From the NCBI RefSeq assembly GCF_001613345.1, contig NZ_BDCE01000070.1, forward strand, positions 107,682 through 171,681: a stretch of 64,000 nt of DNA, given 5' to 3'. Under the pieces are notes generated by a model. The model was not told where the DNA came from. It worked only from the letters and a program-made list of their open reading frames with translations, and ran no database searches. The translations under genes were made by a program, and so were the position numbers. The stretch is from Nocardia uniformis NBRC 13702 (GTDB lineage: Bacteria > Actinomycetota > Actinomycetes > Mycobacteriales > Mycobacteriaceae). Each line of letters starts with the position of its first letter. The first letter of the stretch is position 1. Shown in pieces: positions 25,437 through 32,936 of the stretch.

Positions 25437-26390
25437 ATGAGTACCAGAGGACTCCGGAATACCGACTGCGCCAACGAGATCGGGGCGAGCGACAGCGGCG
25501 GCATCGATCCGGGCCCAGCGATTGTCGTCGGTGTCGACGGCTCTTCCGCCGCGATGCACGCCGCCGAATGGGCCGCGACCGAGGCCGCCGCCCGGCAGGT
25601 GCCGCTGCGGCTGATCCACTTCGTCGCACCCGTCGACAAACCCGCGTTCCGGCCCGGAGGTACCCGCTTCCGCCAGGCGCGCGACTTGCTCGAGACCGCC
25701 CGGAAGATGGTGCTGGGCAAGGTCCCAGAGCCGGACCGCCTCGAAGTTCAGACCGCGGTATTGCGCGGGCACGCCGACACTGCCCTGTTGGAGATGTCCG
25801 AGTCGGCAGCCCTGATCGTCGTCGGCACGAGTGGTGCGGGGTTCCTCACCAGGGTGGTACTCGGTTCGACCGCACTTGCCCTCGTGCGCAACGCGCACTG
25901 CCCCGTCGCGATCGTGCGCCGCCCCGGCATCGCGACGGGTCCGGTGCTGGCTCCGGTTATCGGCTGGCCCGCCGCCGCACCGATTCTCATGGCGGGAATG
26001 CGGGCCGCCGCGCTGCGCCATACCGAGTTGCTGGTGGTCCGAATCTGGCAGGGCCGCCCGTGGGCGGCTCCCCCCGGCCACTATGTGGCTCCGTCCGGGG
26101 TCACCGATGCGCAGATCGCACAGTGTCGACGGACCCACCCCGACGTCGAGGTCCGGTCGGTCACGGTTGCCGGTAATCCCGCCGAGGCGATCGAACGCTT
26201 CAGCGCCGCAGCGCAACTCGTGGTCATCGGAACCGCCGACCACCGCTACGGCGGCGGTGCGACCGCCGCGCTCGCCCACGAACTCGTCCGTCATTGCGAT
26301 TGTCCGGTTCTTGTGCTTCCCGCCGAAACGGCGGTGAGCACCGGACACGGCGGTCGCTCGCACGCCGTGTCAGCGTCGGCACGTCCGTGA
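25437..26390 (+). CDS. Universal stress protein, two USP domains
   Basis: Protein of 317 residues. Domain 1 (about 25-160) has AIVVGVDGSSAAMHAAEWAA and the complete nucleotide loop VGTSGAGFLTRVVLGSTALAL. Domain 2 (about 170-300) is more divergent: VIGTADHRYGGGATAALAHELV replaces the usual loop. The ATG at 25437 is preferred because the upstream part of the frame lies in the promoter boxes, although its ribosome site is weak. It is followed after 68 bases by a DUF4389 membrane protein on the same strand, a likely operon. Related mycobacterial USPs with one degenerate domain are DosR-regulated. Confidence 0.85.
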   Translation: MSTRGLRNTDCANEIGASDSGGIDPGPAIVVGVDGSSAAMHAAEWAATEAAARQVPLRLIHFVAPVDKPAFRPGGTRFRQARDLLETARKMVLGKVPEPDRLEVQTAVLRGHADTALLEMSESAALIVVGTSGAGFLTRVVLGSTALALVRNAHCPVAIVRRPGIATGPVLAPVIGWPAAAPILMAGMRAAALRHTELLVVRIWQGRPWAAPPGHYVAPSGVTDAQIAQCRRTHPDVEVRSVTVAGNPAEAIERFSAAAQLVVIGTADHRYGGGATAALAHELVRHCDCPVLVLPAETAVSTGHGGRSHAVSASARP

Positions 26391-26458
26391 TTCCGGCCCA
26401 CCACTGACGGGTATTGCGCCCGCCCCCTGCCCACCACACCCCAACGGAAGAGCGAATC

Positions 26459-27172
26459 ATGAATCCCGAACCGAACACGGCCTTCGGACCGACGGCGAAT
26501 CTCCCGGCGAAATCCGGATATCCGGTACATCTGCGCGGCGATCTCGACGAGCCGCTGTCACGCTGGCTGTGGCTGGTGAAATGGCTTCTCGCCATTCCGC
26601 ACTACGTCATACTGCTGTTCCTGTGGCTCGCGTTCTGGGTGCTCACCGTCGCGGCCGGATTCGCCATCCTCTTCACGGGGCGCTATCCACGGCCCCTGTT
26701 CGACTTCAATGTCGGGGTGATGCGATGGTCGTGGCGGGTGCAGTTCTACACCTATGCCGCCCTCGGAACCGATCGATATCCTCCATTCACGCTGCGCCCC
26801 GCCGGTTATCCGGCCGAACTGGAGGTCGAATACCCGGAGCGGCTCTCGCGTGGCCTGGTGCTGGTGAAGTGGTGGCTGCTCGCCATCCCCCACTACCTGA
26901 TCGTCATGGCGCTCTGGAACGGCGCCGTGGTGCTGGGCGACAACAATGGTGACAACGCCACCACGGCCGTGCCGGTGATCGGAATTCTCGTCATCATCGC
27001 CGCGGTCGCACTGCTGTTCACCGGCCGGTATCCGCGCGGACTGTTCGATTTCCTGCTCGGCATCAACCGGTGGTTCTACCGAGTTCTCGCCTATGCCGCG
27101 CTGATGCGGGACGAGTACCCGCCGTTCCGACTCGACCAGGGGCCTCGGGAACCCGGTCTCATCGACCGCTGA
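26459..27172 (+). CDS. DUF4389 membrane protein
   Basis: Protein of 237 residues built of two similar halves (about 20-115 and 118-225). Each has the DUF4389 pattern: RW-LVKWLLAIPHY, a hydrophobic hairpin, FTGRYPR-LFDF, and RW-WRV--Y---L-D-YPPF. About four transmembrane helices are predicted. The function of the family is unknown. It follows the USP at 25437 and precedes a gene-poor stretch, and is probably part of the USP operon. The start is at an ATG with a GGAAGAG site upstream. Confidence 0.85.
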   Translation: MNPEPNTAFGPTANLPAKSGYPVHLRGDLDEPLSRWLWLVKWLLAIPHYVILLFLWLAFWVLTVAAGFAILFTGRYPRPLFDFNVGVMRWSWRVQFYTYAALGTDRYPPFTLRPAGYPAELEVEYPERLSRGLVLVKWWLLAIPHYLIVMALWNGAVVLGDNNGDNATTAVPVIGILVIIAAVALLFTGRYPRGLFDFLLGINRWFYRVLAYAALMRDEYPPFRLDQGPREPGLIDR

Positions 27173-27365
27173 AGGGAATCGACACAGCCATAACGCTGTT
27201 CGAGCACCGTGCAGATACCGGATCCTCGGCTCGCCGCCGCCGATCCGGTATCGACATTGTCGAATACGGGCTTTGCCGGGGCTGTGCCGCGGAACGACGG
27301 ATCGATTTCGGGCAGCCGCGACCCCGATTCCGCCCGGACCACGGCCCGATCGCGCGGATCACCGC

Positions 27366-27620
27366 TCAGGATCTGCCGCCCGCACCGGTGCGGATCGCTT
27401 CGGCATCCAGCAACCGCTGCCGAGCAAGGCGCTCGCCGAGTTCCGGCAGCGCGCCGGGTGGACTTCCCGCTAGGTCGTCCATGCATCGCCGGGCGGCCTG
27501 CCGCACCTGGATTCGCGAGAACCCGTCGCCGAACTCCATCCACAGTCGTTCGACCATCTGGTCGAAGGACGTCTGGTCGATCACTCGCCTCGGCTCGTAC
27601 GCCGTCGGTACGGAAATCAC
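27366..27620 (-). CDS. Small three-helix-bundle protein
   Basis: An 84-residue protein starting at GTG 27620. The sequence (VERLWMEFGDGFSRIQVRQAARRCMDDLAGSPPGALPELGERLARQRL) matches the three-helix bundle dimerisation domain found free-standing or fused to low-molecular-weight phosphatases/ArsC in actinobacteria. A strong DosR-type box lies 35 bases upstream in the right orientation, which supports it as a real regulated gene. No partner phosphatase is nearby. It may form dimers with another small protein; the function is unknown. Confidence 0.65.
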   Translation of the reverse strand: MISVPTAYEPRRVIDQTSFDQMVERLWMEFGDGFSRIQVRQAARRCMDDLAGSPPGALPELGERLARQRLLDAEAIRTGAGGRS

Positions 27621-27654
27621 AGCTGTACTGTGCCGCCCGGACGCACCTTCCGGC

Positions 27655-27670
27655 AGGGCCGAAAGCCCCT
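27655..27670 (-). promoter_or_regulatory. DosR-type box before the three-helix protein
   Basis: On the minus strand, AGGGGCTTTCGGCCCT, one base off the core at the A of GGGAC. It is 35 bases before the GTG at 27620 and the only strong site in the region. Confidence 0.65.
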
Positions 27671-28119
27671 ATCTCGCGGTGTCTTCGGTGCGCGGATTTC
27701 ACGGAACGTTCGATACGGACAAAGGCAGCACCCCGTTGCCGACACCATCGGCGTCCAAGGTCATCCGATAAGGGTCCGGCGCACTGCGCAATGACCTCAC
27801 CCGCCGGCTCGCGAGTCGAACGGGGACGCCGACGAACCCGATCGACCACCTCGCCGATCGCGCGGTCGGGGCGTACCGGGCTGGGCTCACCGACGATTCC
27901 GATGCGGGCAGGCTCTCGTTATACGAAACGAAACGGCCGGGTCCGCCATACTCCCCGAGGACTCAGCAGCACCCGAAATTCCACTACTCATGGCGCTCGA
28001 TTACGGACCCTACGACGCCGGTCCAACGCGACCTGATGCGACGGGTCCATGACCCCTTCGATGCGACGGTGCCGCACTACTCGGTCTGGCCCGCACCATA
28101 TCCGGATCGTTTCGAATCC
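27671..28119. other. Gene-poor 450-base stretch
   Basis: No convincing gene was seen. Frames on both strands lack ribosome sites and family resemblance. It is less GC-biased than flanking coding DNA in places (GTTATACGAAACGAAACG near 27920). It may hold the decayed remains of a gene, but nothing recognisable was found. Confidence 0.35.
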
Positions 28120-28695
28120 TCAGCGGTGTCGCAGGGCGCCGGTATCGCTGGTCTCCACACCGTGCACCCCGTCGACGGTGCGTGCGAGGGTCGCCACGAT
28201 GCGTTCTTCACTGTCGTCGGCGAAGATGCCTCGAATGGTGACCTCGCCGTCGATCGAGTCGATCTCCCACTGGCGGCGGCTCCCCGCGTATTCGTCCAGC
28301 AGCGCGCGGATTTTCGCTTCCACGGTCGTGTCATCGCGTATGAGGGCGCGCAACAGATCACGGCGAGCGACAATGCCGACCAACACGCCGGCCTCGACCA
28401 CCGGCATGGACCGGAGCCCGCCGGCCAGCATGCGGGAAGCGATGGTCGAGGTGTCCGTGCCCGGATTCACCACCTCGACGGGTACGGTCATCACCGCCTC
28501 GACCAGGGCCGTCTCCAGGTGTGATGACGCTGCCAGCGCAGCGGATTCCGACAGCAGCCCGACCACACGGTCATCGTCGTCGACGACCGGCAGGGCAGCG
28601 TAGCCGTGCGCGGTGAGCAGCGCGACGGCCGACCGCAATGGCATCTGCGGCTGTACCGTCACAACCGGGCGGCTGAGAATGTCACGAGCGTGCAT
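28120..28695 (-). CDS. CBS-pair protein with BON-like tail
   Basis: Cytoplasmic protein of 191 residues with two CBS domains (about 3-60 and 68-125, GYAALPVVDDDDRVVGLLSE; RSMPVVEAGVLVGIVARRDLL) and a C-terminal BON-like segment (about 140-185). CBS pairs usually bind adenine nucleotides and act as energy sensors. Mycobacterial Hrp1 (Rv2626c) is a DosR-induced CBS-pair protein, but it lacks the BON part. ATG 28695 is chosen over 28710 because GAGGTGG sits six bases before it. It is divergent from the second CBS-BON gene, and the two share a promoter region with two DosR-like boxes. Confidence 0.85.
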   Translation of the reverse strand: MHARDILSRPVVTVQPQMPLRSAVALLTAHGYAALPVVDDDDRVVGLLSESAALAASSHLETALVEAVMTVPVEVVNPGTDTSTIASRMLAGGLRSMPVVEAGVLVGIVARRDLLRALIRDDTTVEAKIRALLDEYAGSRRQWEIDSIDGEVTIRGIFADDSEERIVATLARTVDGVHGVETSDTGALRHR

Positions 28696-28785
28696 GGCGG
28701 ACCACCTCATAGGGGTATCGATTCCTTCTGCTTCAGAGTTGCCGAAATCGCACTCACCCGACAGAGGCTTCCCGTCCCTGCCGGT

Positions 28786-28800
28786 GGGACGAACGTCCTC
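28786..28800. promoter_or_regulatory. Palindromic DosR-like box in divergent CBS promoter
   Basis: GGGACGAACGTCCTC has both half-sites in the DosR arrangement and is nearly the same as the site at 22433. It is about 90 bases from each CBS gene start. Confidence 0.6.
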
Positions 28801-28832
28801 AGTCGGTGATCAGTGGATGTGCCCGCCGTCGA

Positions 28833-28847
28833 TGGACATTCGGCCCT
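28833..28847 (+). promoter_or_regulatory. DosR-type box before CBS-BON gene
   Basis: TGGACATTCGGCCCT matches the core except at two positions and ends 36 bases before the ATG at 28884. Confidence 0.6.
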
Positions 28848-28883
28848 GTCGGCGGACCGTCGACCGGCGCAAGCTGAAATGCT

Positions 28884-29597
28884 ATGAGACACAAACGAGT
28901 CGCTGATGTCATGGCCCGCGATGTGGTCACCGTGCAAACGAATGCGCCGTTCCGCAAGGTGGCGCGAATGCTGGCCGAGCACCATGTCAGCGGCCTGCCG
29001 GTGCTCGACGCCGACGGTCGCGTGGTCGGTATCGTGTCCGAAGCCGACCTGCTCGCCCGGCAAGCCCGCGCCGGCGGCACGGACGGCGCCTGGATGTGGC
29101 ATCTATTGCGCGACAAGACGTTCACCCGCCGTGGCGTGTCCCTGACCGCCGCCGATCTGATGAGCTCCCCCGCCGTGACGGTCGGCGCGAACGACCGGCT
29201 GGCCTCCGCCGCCGCGACCCTGGCCCGCCACGGCGTCAAACGCGCGCCGGTCCTCGATGCCGACGGTGTCTTGCGGGGCATTGTCAGCCGTAGGGATCTG
29301 CTGTCGGTGTATCTGCGCCACGATGCGGACCTGGCGACCGAGATCCGGGAACAGGTTCTGACCCGCGCCCTGTCCGTGGCACCGATGAACGTCCGGGTGC
29401 AGGTCCACGGCGGGGTCGTCACCCTGCGCGGAAAAGTGGTGCGGCAGAGCATGATCGAGGTCATCACATCCCTCACCGAGACCGTCGACGGTGTGATCGA
29501 CGTGCGCAATGAGATCGTCGCCGAAACCGACGACACGCACCGTCCGCCTACCTCGCCGGAAGCGCTCACAATGACGCACCCGCGCACGGGACATTGA
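28884..29597 (+). CDS. CBS-pair protein with BON domain
   Basis: Protein of 237 residues with CBS domains at about 5-62 and 88-145 and a BON domain at about 150-215 (VRVQVHGGVVTLRGKVVRQSMIEVI...VDGVIDVRNEI). The BON fold may bind phospholipid or another protein, and the CBS pair an adenine nucleotide. Two DosR-like boxes precede it. The acyltransferase gene starts 46 bases downstream on the same strand, so the CBS protein could sense energy charge in the same operon that commits acyl groups to storage lipid. This link is inferred. Confidence 0.88.
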   Translation: MRHKRVADVMARDVVTVQTNAPFRKVARMLAEHHVSGLPVLDADGRVVGIVSEADLLARQARAGGTDGAWMWHLLRDKTFTRRGVSLTAADLMSSPAVTVGANDRLASAAATLARHGVKRAPVLDADGVLRGIVSRRDLLSVYLRHDADLATEIREQVLTRALSVAPMNVRVQVHGGVVTLRGKVVRQSMIEVITSLTETVDGVIDVRNEIVAETDDTHRPPTSPEALTMTHPRTGH

Positions 29598-29643
29598 CGC
29601 CTGTGACCGACACCGATCCCGCGTCGAACACCTCGGAGACCTG

Positions 29644-31032
29644 ATGGCCCACCTCGACGAGATTCCCACCTTGATCGATCGCGCCAGCCCGACCGATAGG
29701 GCATTCCTGGCAATGGACACCGGGGACGTCCCCGAACAGTTCGGTGTGGTCCTGACGCTCGAGCACGCGAGCACCATCGATCTGCCGCGGGTACGTCAAT
29801 CGATCGGAGAACGCGTCCACACTGTCCCCCGCCTGCGCCAGCGTTTGACCCGAACTCCGTTCGGATGCGGCGGCCCGATCTGGGTCGACGATCCGGGGTT
29901 CGATATCCGCACGCACGTCCGCGCGCTCACCTGTCCGGAACCGGCCGATGAGCAGGCACTGCTCGACGCCGCCCTGGCGGTGATCGTGACCCCGTTGCCG
30001 AAGAATGCGCCACTGTGGTCGGTGGTGCTGGTCAGCGGGCTCCGCGGTGGTGGATGTGCGCTCGTGGTCGTTCTGCACCATGTGCTCGCCGACGGGGTCG
30101 GCGGGCTCGCGGTGCTGGCCAACCTCACCGACACGCTGGTCGCAGCGCCTGCCTACGCTTTTCCCCGGTCCGCGCCCGCCAGGGCGCTACTTGTCCGAGA
30201 CGCATGCACGCGCCGGCTGCGCGCGATCCACGACGCGGCCCGGTCATGGCGGCTCCTACGCACATCACTGGAGGGCGCGGGAGGAATTCGCCCGCCTCGA
30301 ATCTCCCCCGGTTCACTCAATCAACGAGCGGGATCACGTCTGCGCCTCGCGGTGGTCCGCGCCGACCGCACCGCGATCCGGACAGCCGCGCACCGACACG
30401 GCGCGACCACCAATGACGCCGTGCTGGTCGCGACGGCGGCCGCACTCCGAAAAGTACTGGTGCGTAAGGGAGAATCGGTCGACCCCCTCGTCGCGACCGT
30501 GCCGGTATCCGGTCGCCGCCCCGAGACCGGCTCCGCACTCGGCAATATGGTCAGCCCGATGCTGGTCTCGGTGCCGACCACCGGCACGCTGCCCGATCGC
30601 CTCCAGCGTGTCGCCGATCAGGTCCGCGTCCACAGGGCCGCCGCGACCGGACCACCCCCGATCGCCTTGCTGGGCTGGCTGTTCCGGCCGCTCGCGGCCC
30701 TCGGCGGATACCGCTGGTACATGAACCACCAGCACCGATTCCACACGCTCATCTCCCATGTGCGCGGCCCCGACGAACCGGTGACCTTCGGCGGAGTGCC
30801 GGTCACCTCGGCCATCCCGATCGGCGTGGGCCCGAGCGGAAACACCCCGGTCTACTTCGAAATGCTCTCCTATGCGGGCACACTCGTCGTCACCACCGCC
30901 GCCGATCCCGACCACTTCCCCGACCTCACGGAACTGACCGCCGCGCTGCGGGCCGAGTTCGATCACATCATCGGCGATAACGAACCCTCGAGCGTTGATA
31001 ACGAACCCTCGAGCGTTCCACCGACGAACTGA
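29644..31032 (+). CDS. Wax ester synthase/diacylglycerol acyltransferase (WS/DGAT)
   Basis: Acyl-CoA-dependent acyltransferase of 462 residues making triacylglycerol or wax ester at the membrane or lipid-droplet surface. The catalytic HHxxxDG motif is HHVLADG near residue 145, and the C-terminal NxxGP-like region appears as SHVRGPDEPVTFGG. It is in an operon with the CBS-BON gene and is more divergent than the Tgs1-like copy at 45518. The C-terminus carries a 21-base in-frame tandem duplication, giving DNEPSSV twice. Storage-lipid synthesis is a known dormancy response (Tgs1 in M. tuberculosis). Confidence 0.85.
   Translation: MAHLDEIPTLIDRASPTDRAFLAMDTGDVPEQFGVVLTLEHASTIDLPRVRQSIGERVHTVPRLRQRLTRTPFGCGGPIWVDDPGFDIRTHVRALTCPEPADEQALLDAALAVIVTPLPKNAPLWSVVLVSGLRGGGCALVVVLHHVLADGVGGLAVLANLTDTLVAAPAYAFPRSAPARALLVRDACTRRLRAIHDAARSWRLLRTSLEGAGGIRPPRISPGSLNQRAGSRLRLAVVRADRTAIRTAAHRHGATTNDAVLVATAAALRKVLVRKGESVDPLVATVPVSGRRPETGSALGNMVSPMLVSVPTTGTLPDRLQRVADQVRVHRAAATGPPPIALLGWLFRPLAALGGYRWYMNHQHRFHTLISHVRGPDEPVTFGGVPVTSAIPIGVGPSGNTPVYFEMLSYAGTLVVTTAADPDHFPDLTELTAALRAEFDHIIGDNEPSSVDNEPSSVPPTN
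30976..31017 (+). repeat. 21-bp in-frame tandem duplication in WS/DGAT C-terminus
   Basis: Two exact copies of a 21-base unit (30976-30996 and 30997-31017) encode the heptad DNEPSSV twice, just before the stop codon. It looks like recent slippage in a dispensable tail. Confidence 0.9.
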
Positions 31033-31058
31033 CTCGCGCTCTACGGCGCGCGGCGCGG

Positions 31059-31214
31059 TCAACGTCGTTGCCACCAACGTGGACCGGCGGGTTGTTCCGG
31101 GTGCCCGCGGCACCACTGCTCGTCGGCGACCTCGGCGCGCACCTGCTCGATGTGGGCACCACAACCCGACCACGTGGTCTTACCGCAGGTACGGCATCGC
31201 GCGGGGTAGCACAT
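31059..31214 (-). CDS. Cys-rich microprotein, 51 residues
   Basis: Translates as MCYPARCRTCGKTTWSGCGAHI... with five Cys (residues 2, 7, 10, 18, 35) and two His, giving a CxxC plus a nearby Cys/His that could form a zinc ribbon-like site. Short proteins with this MCYP-CRTCGKTTW-GCG start recur in actinobacteria, but I cannot name a function. Its ATG overlaps the stop of the DsbA-like gene as TGATG, so it is translationally coupled to it. Together with the CsoR-family operators upstream this suggests a thiol, metal or sulfur stress role. Confidence 0.75.
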   Translation of the reverse strand: MCYPARCRTCGKTTWSGCGAHIEQVRAEVADEQWCRGHPEQPAGPRWWQRR

Positions 31215-31831
31215 CAGTTGTTCTCCTCGTGTTGCTCGGTGGCGGGCGGACCCGAGTACGGCCGTTGCAGGACCGCGAATCCCGGTGTTCTCGCCGCGGC
31301 GATAACCGCGTGCAGTAACGCCGCGCCGTTGTCCGGGTCGGGAATTCGTGTCAGCACCGGGCCGAAGAAGCCGTGGCCGTCGATGGCGATGATCGGACTG
31401 CCGCCCCTGCCACCGAGCGCCTGCTGACTGGCTGCGTGCGCACTGGCAACCGCGCCGTCCACACCGGCGTCATCGAGGATGTCGAGCAGCGTCGGGTCCA
31501 TTCCCAGTTCGGCGAGTATCTCGGCAATCACCTTGTCGGTGAGCTGATTCCGATGCACGTGCACGCTCGTGCCGACGGCTCGATACAGGCGCGTGAATCC
31601 CTCGGCCCCGTGCTTTTCGGAGACGGCCGCGAAGAGTCGGCCCAGGCGTCGCGAGCTGTCGATCATGGGCTGATGATGGGCGTCGACATCCTGCCCCTCA
31701 TTGAGAGCGGCCAAGCTCATCTGCTTCAGCTCGACCGGGACTTCCGCCGCGCGAGTCGCGGCCAGGAGCCACTGCGCGGTCACCCACCCGAATGGGCACA
31801 CCGGATCGATATAGAGGTCAATCGCTGCCAT
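31214..31831 (-). CDS. DsbA-like (FrnE/mycothiol-dependent reductase) protein
   Basis: Thioredoxin-fold protein of 205 residues resembling M. tuberculosis Rv2466c (mycoredoxin-2, a mycothiol-dependent nitroreductase): DP-CP--W-TAQWLL, MSLAALNEG, GSPII-IDG--FFGPVL-RIP. The active site is CPFG (Cys12...Gly15), a monothiol form lacking the second Cys of Rv2466c's CPWC. A helical insert occupies about 55-150. The start at 31831 has GGAAGG upstream, and a palindromic CsoR-type operator (31899-31914) lies 68 bases before it. It probably reduces or traps thiol adducts with mycothiol. It heads an operon with the Cys-rich microprotein. Confidence 0.85.
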   Translation of the reverse strand: MAAIDLYIDPVCPFGWVTAQWLLAATRAAEVPVELKQMSLAALNEGQDVDAHHQPMIDSSRRLGRLFAAVSEKHGAEGFTRLYRAVGTSVHVHRNQLTDKVIAEILAELGMDPTLLDILDDAGVDGAVASAHAASQQALGGRGGSPIIAIDGHGFFGPVLTRIPDPDNGAALLHAVIAAARTPGFAVLQRPYSGPPATEQHEENN

Positions 31832-31898
31832 TTCACTACCTTCCGTACCGCCATCGGAGGACATCGGCGCCGTGTGCCGGATGCCACCTTTCAACTCG

Positions 31899-31914
31899 AT
31901 ACCCCTGGGGGTAT
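31899..31914. promoter_or_regulatory. CsoR-family operator 1
   Basis: ATACCCCTGGGGGTAT, a near-perfect 16-bp G/C-tract palindrome of the kind bound by CsoR/RcnR/CstR-family repressors. It lies 68 bases before the DsbA-like start. Confidence 0.75.
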
Positions 31915-31933
31915 GTTCGATCCAGTGTTCAGA

Positions 31934-31949
31934 ATACCCCCAGGGGTAT
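31934..31949. promoter_or_regulatory. CsoR-family operator 2
   Basis: ATACCCCCAGGGGTAT, 20 bases from operator 1 and directly before the ribosome site of a predicted 10-residue leader frame. Confidence 0.75.
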
Positions 31950-31963
31950 GAAAGGAGAATGTG

Positions 31964-31996
31964 GTGACCGACTCCCTCGCCATTTGCCACCACTGA
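31964..31996 (+). CDS. Possible leader microORF (10 residues, Cys-His-His end)
   Basis: After AAAGGAG, a GTG at 31964 (another at 31961) opens a 10-codon frame ending Ile-Cys-His-His-stop. Its position between operator 2 and operator 3, ahead of the CsoR-family gene, suggests either a leader peptide whose translation senses Cys/His supply or chance. Support is only the ribosome site and context. Confidence 0.3.
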   Translation: MTDSLAICHH

Positions 31997-32035
31997 CTTC
32001 GCCAGCTCCGAGCCCGGCACGCTGCGAGCCCGGGG

Positions 32036-32051
32036 ATACCCCTACGGGTAT
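32036..32051. promoter_or_regulatory. CsoR-family operator 3
   Basis: ATACCCCTACGGGTAT, a 16-bp palindrome with two mismatched centre pairs, 32 bases before the regulator ATG. It implies autorepression. Confidence 0.75.
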
Positions 32052-32083
32052 TCTCGATCGAGAGAACCGGGAAAGGAAACACC

Positions 32084-32353
32084 ATGGTCGGCAATGAGGA
32101 AACCATCAACCAAGTGCTCAACCGGCTGCGCCGTGCCAACGGCCAGCTCGCCGGCGTGATCTCCATGATCGAGCAGGGGCGCGACTGCAAAGAGGTGGTC
32201 ACCCAGCTGGCCGCTGTCTCGCGCGCCCTCGACCGCGCCGGCTTCAAGATCGTCGCCACCGGGTTGCGCGAATGCCTCACCGGAGACGCCGCCGACGGCT
32301 CCGAACCGATGACCGAAGCCGAACTCGAAAAACTGTTTCTCGCACTCGCCTGA
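32084..32353 (+). CDS. CsoR/FrmR-family (DUF156) repressor lacking the metal His
   Basis: All-helical DNA-binding protein of 89 residues. Cys35 and Cys64 correspond to the conserved Cys pair of the family, but the position four before the second Cys (His in copper-binding CsoR) is Gly60. That two-Cys, no-His pattern is what persulfide-sensing CstR-type members have, so reactive sulfur sensing is a reasonable alternative to copper. Three matching palindromes surround its promoter and the divergent DsbA-like promoter. The downstream DUF302 gene is 45 bases away and is probably co-transcribed. GGAAAGG precedes the ATG. Confidence 0.88.
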   Translation: MVGNEETINQVLNRLRRANGQLAGVISMIEQGRDCKEVVTQLAAVSRALDRAGFKIVATGLRECLTGDAADGSEPMTEAELEKLFLALA

Positions 32354-32398
32354 CCGATCCGGCCGCGAGTGCGCATCACACGATGGGATGACACGCAC

Positions 32399-32800
32399 AT
32401 GAATCTGGCCCTGTCCACCACCCTGCACACCGATTTCGACGAGGCTCTCGACCGAACCCGGAAAGCCCTGTCCGAGCAGGGGTTCGGCATTCTCACCGAG
32501 ATCGATATGAAAGCCACCCTGAAGGCCAAACTCGGCGCGGATATGGAGGACTACCGTATCCTCGGCGCCTGTAATCCGCCGCTGGCACACCGCGCGGTCG
32601 GAGTGAACCGCCAGATCGGACTCCTACTGCCGTGCAATGTGGTGGTCCGCCGCGACCCGGAGTCCGACGACACCATCATCGTCGAAGCCATGAACCCCGA
32701 TCTGATGGTTCAGGTCACCGATGAACCCGCGCTCGAACCCATCGCCGAGGAGGCTGCCACCAAGCTCCGGGCGGCGATCGAATCCCTGCGCGAGCGTTGA
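32399..32800 (+). CDS. DUF302 protein
   Basis: Protein of 133 residues, a complete DUF302 domain: TDFDEALDRTRKALSEQGFGILTEIDMKATLKAKLG, ILGACNPPLAHRAV, LLPCNVVVR. The Cys in LGACNP and in LPCN are conserved in the family. The function is unknown; these proteins often sit with CsoR-family regulators and sulfur or metal genes. Here it follows the CsoR-like gene. A paralogous domain is the C-terminal half of the protein at 42064-42942. Confidence 0.88.
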   Translation: MNLALSTTLHTDFDEALDRTRKALSEQGFGILTEIDMKATLKAKLGADMEDYRILGACNPPLAHRAVGVNRQIGLLLPCNVVVRRDPESDDTIIVEAMNPDLMVQVTDEPALEPIAEEAATKLRAAIESLRER

Positions 32801-32936
32801 GGGTTCGGTACGAGCCCGCCGCGCGGCAGTAGTTCCCACCGTCGCGGGGGTCGTCCGACGGACACGTTTCCCAAGTCCCCGGAATCGATGACCAACGACC
32901 CCTCACACGGTGCCCCCGTAGTCCTACCGTGGCGTT

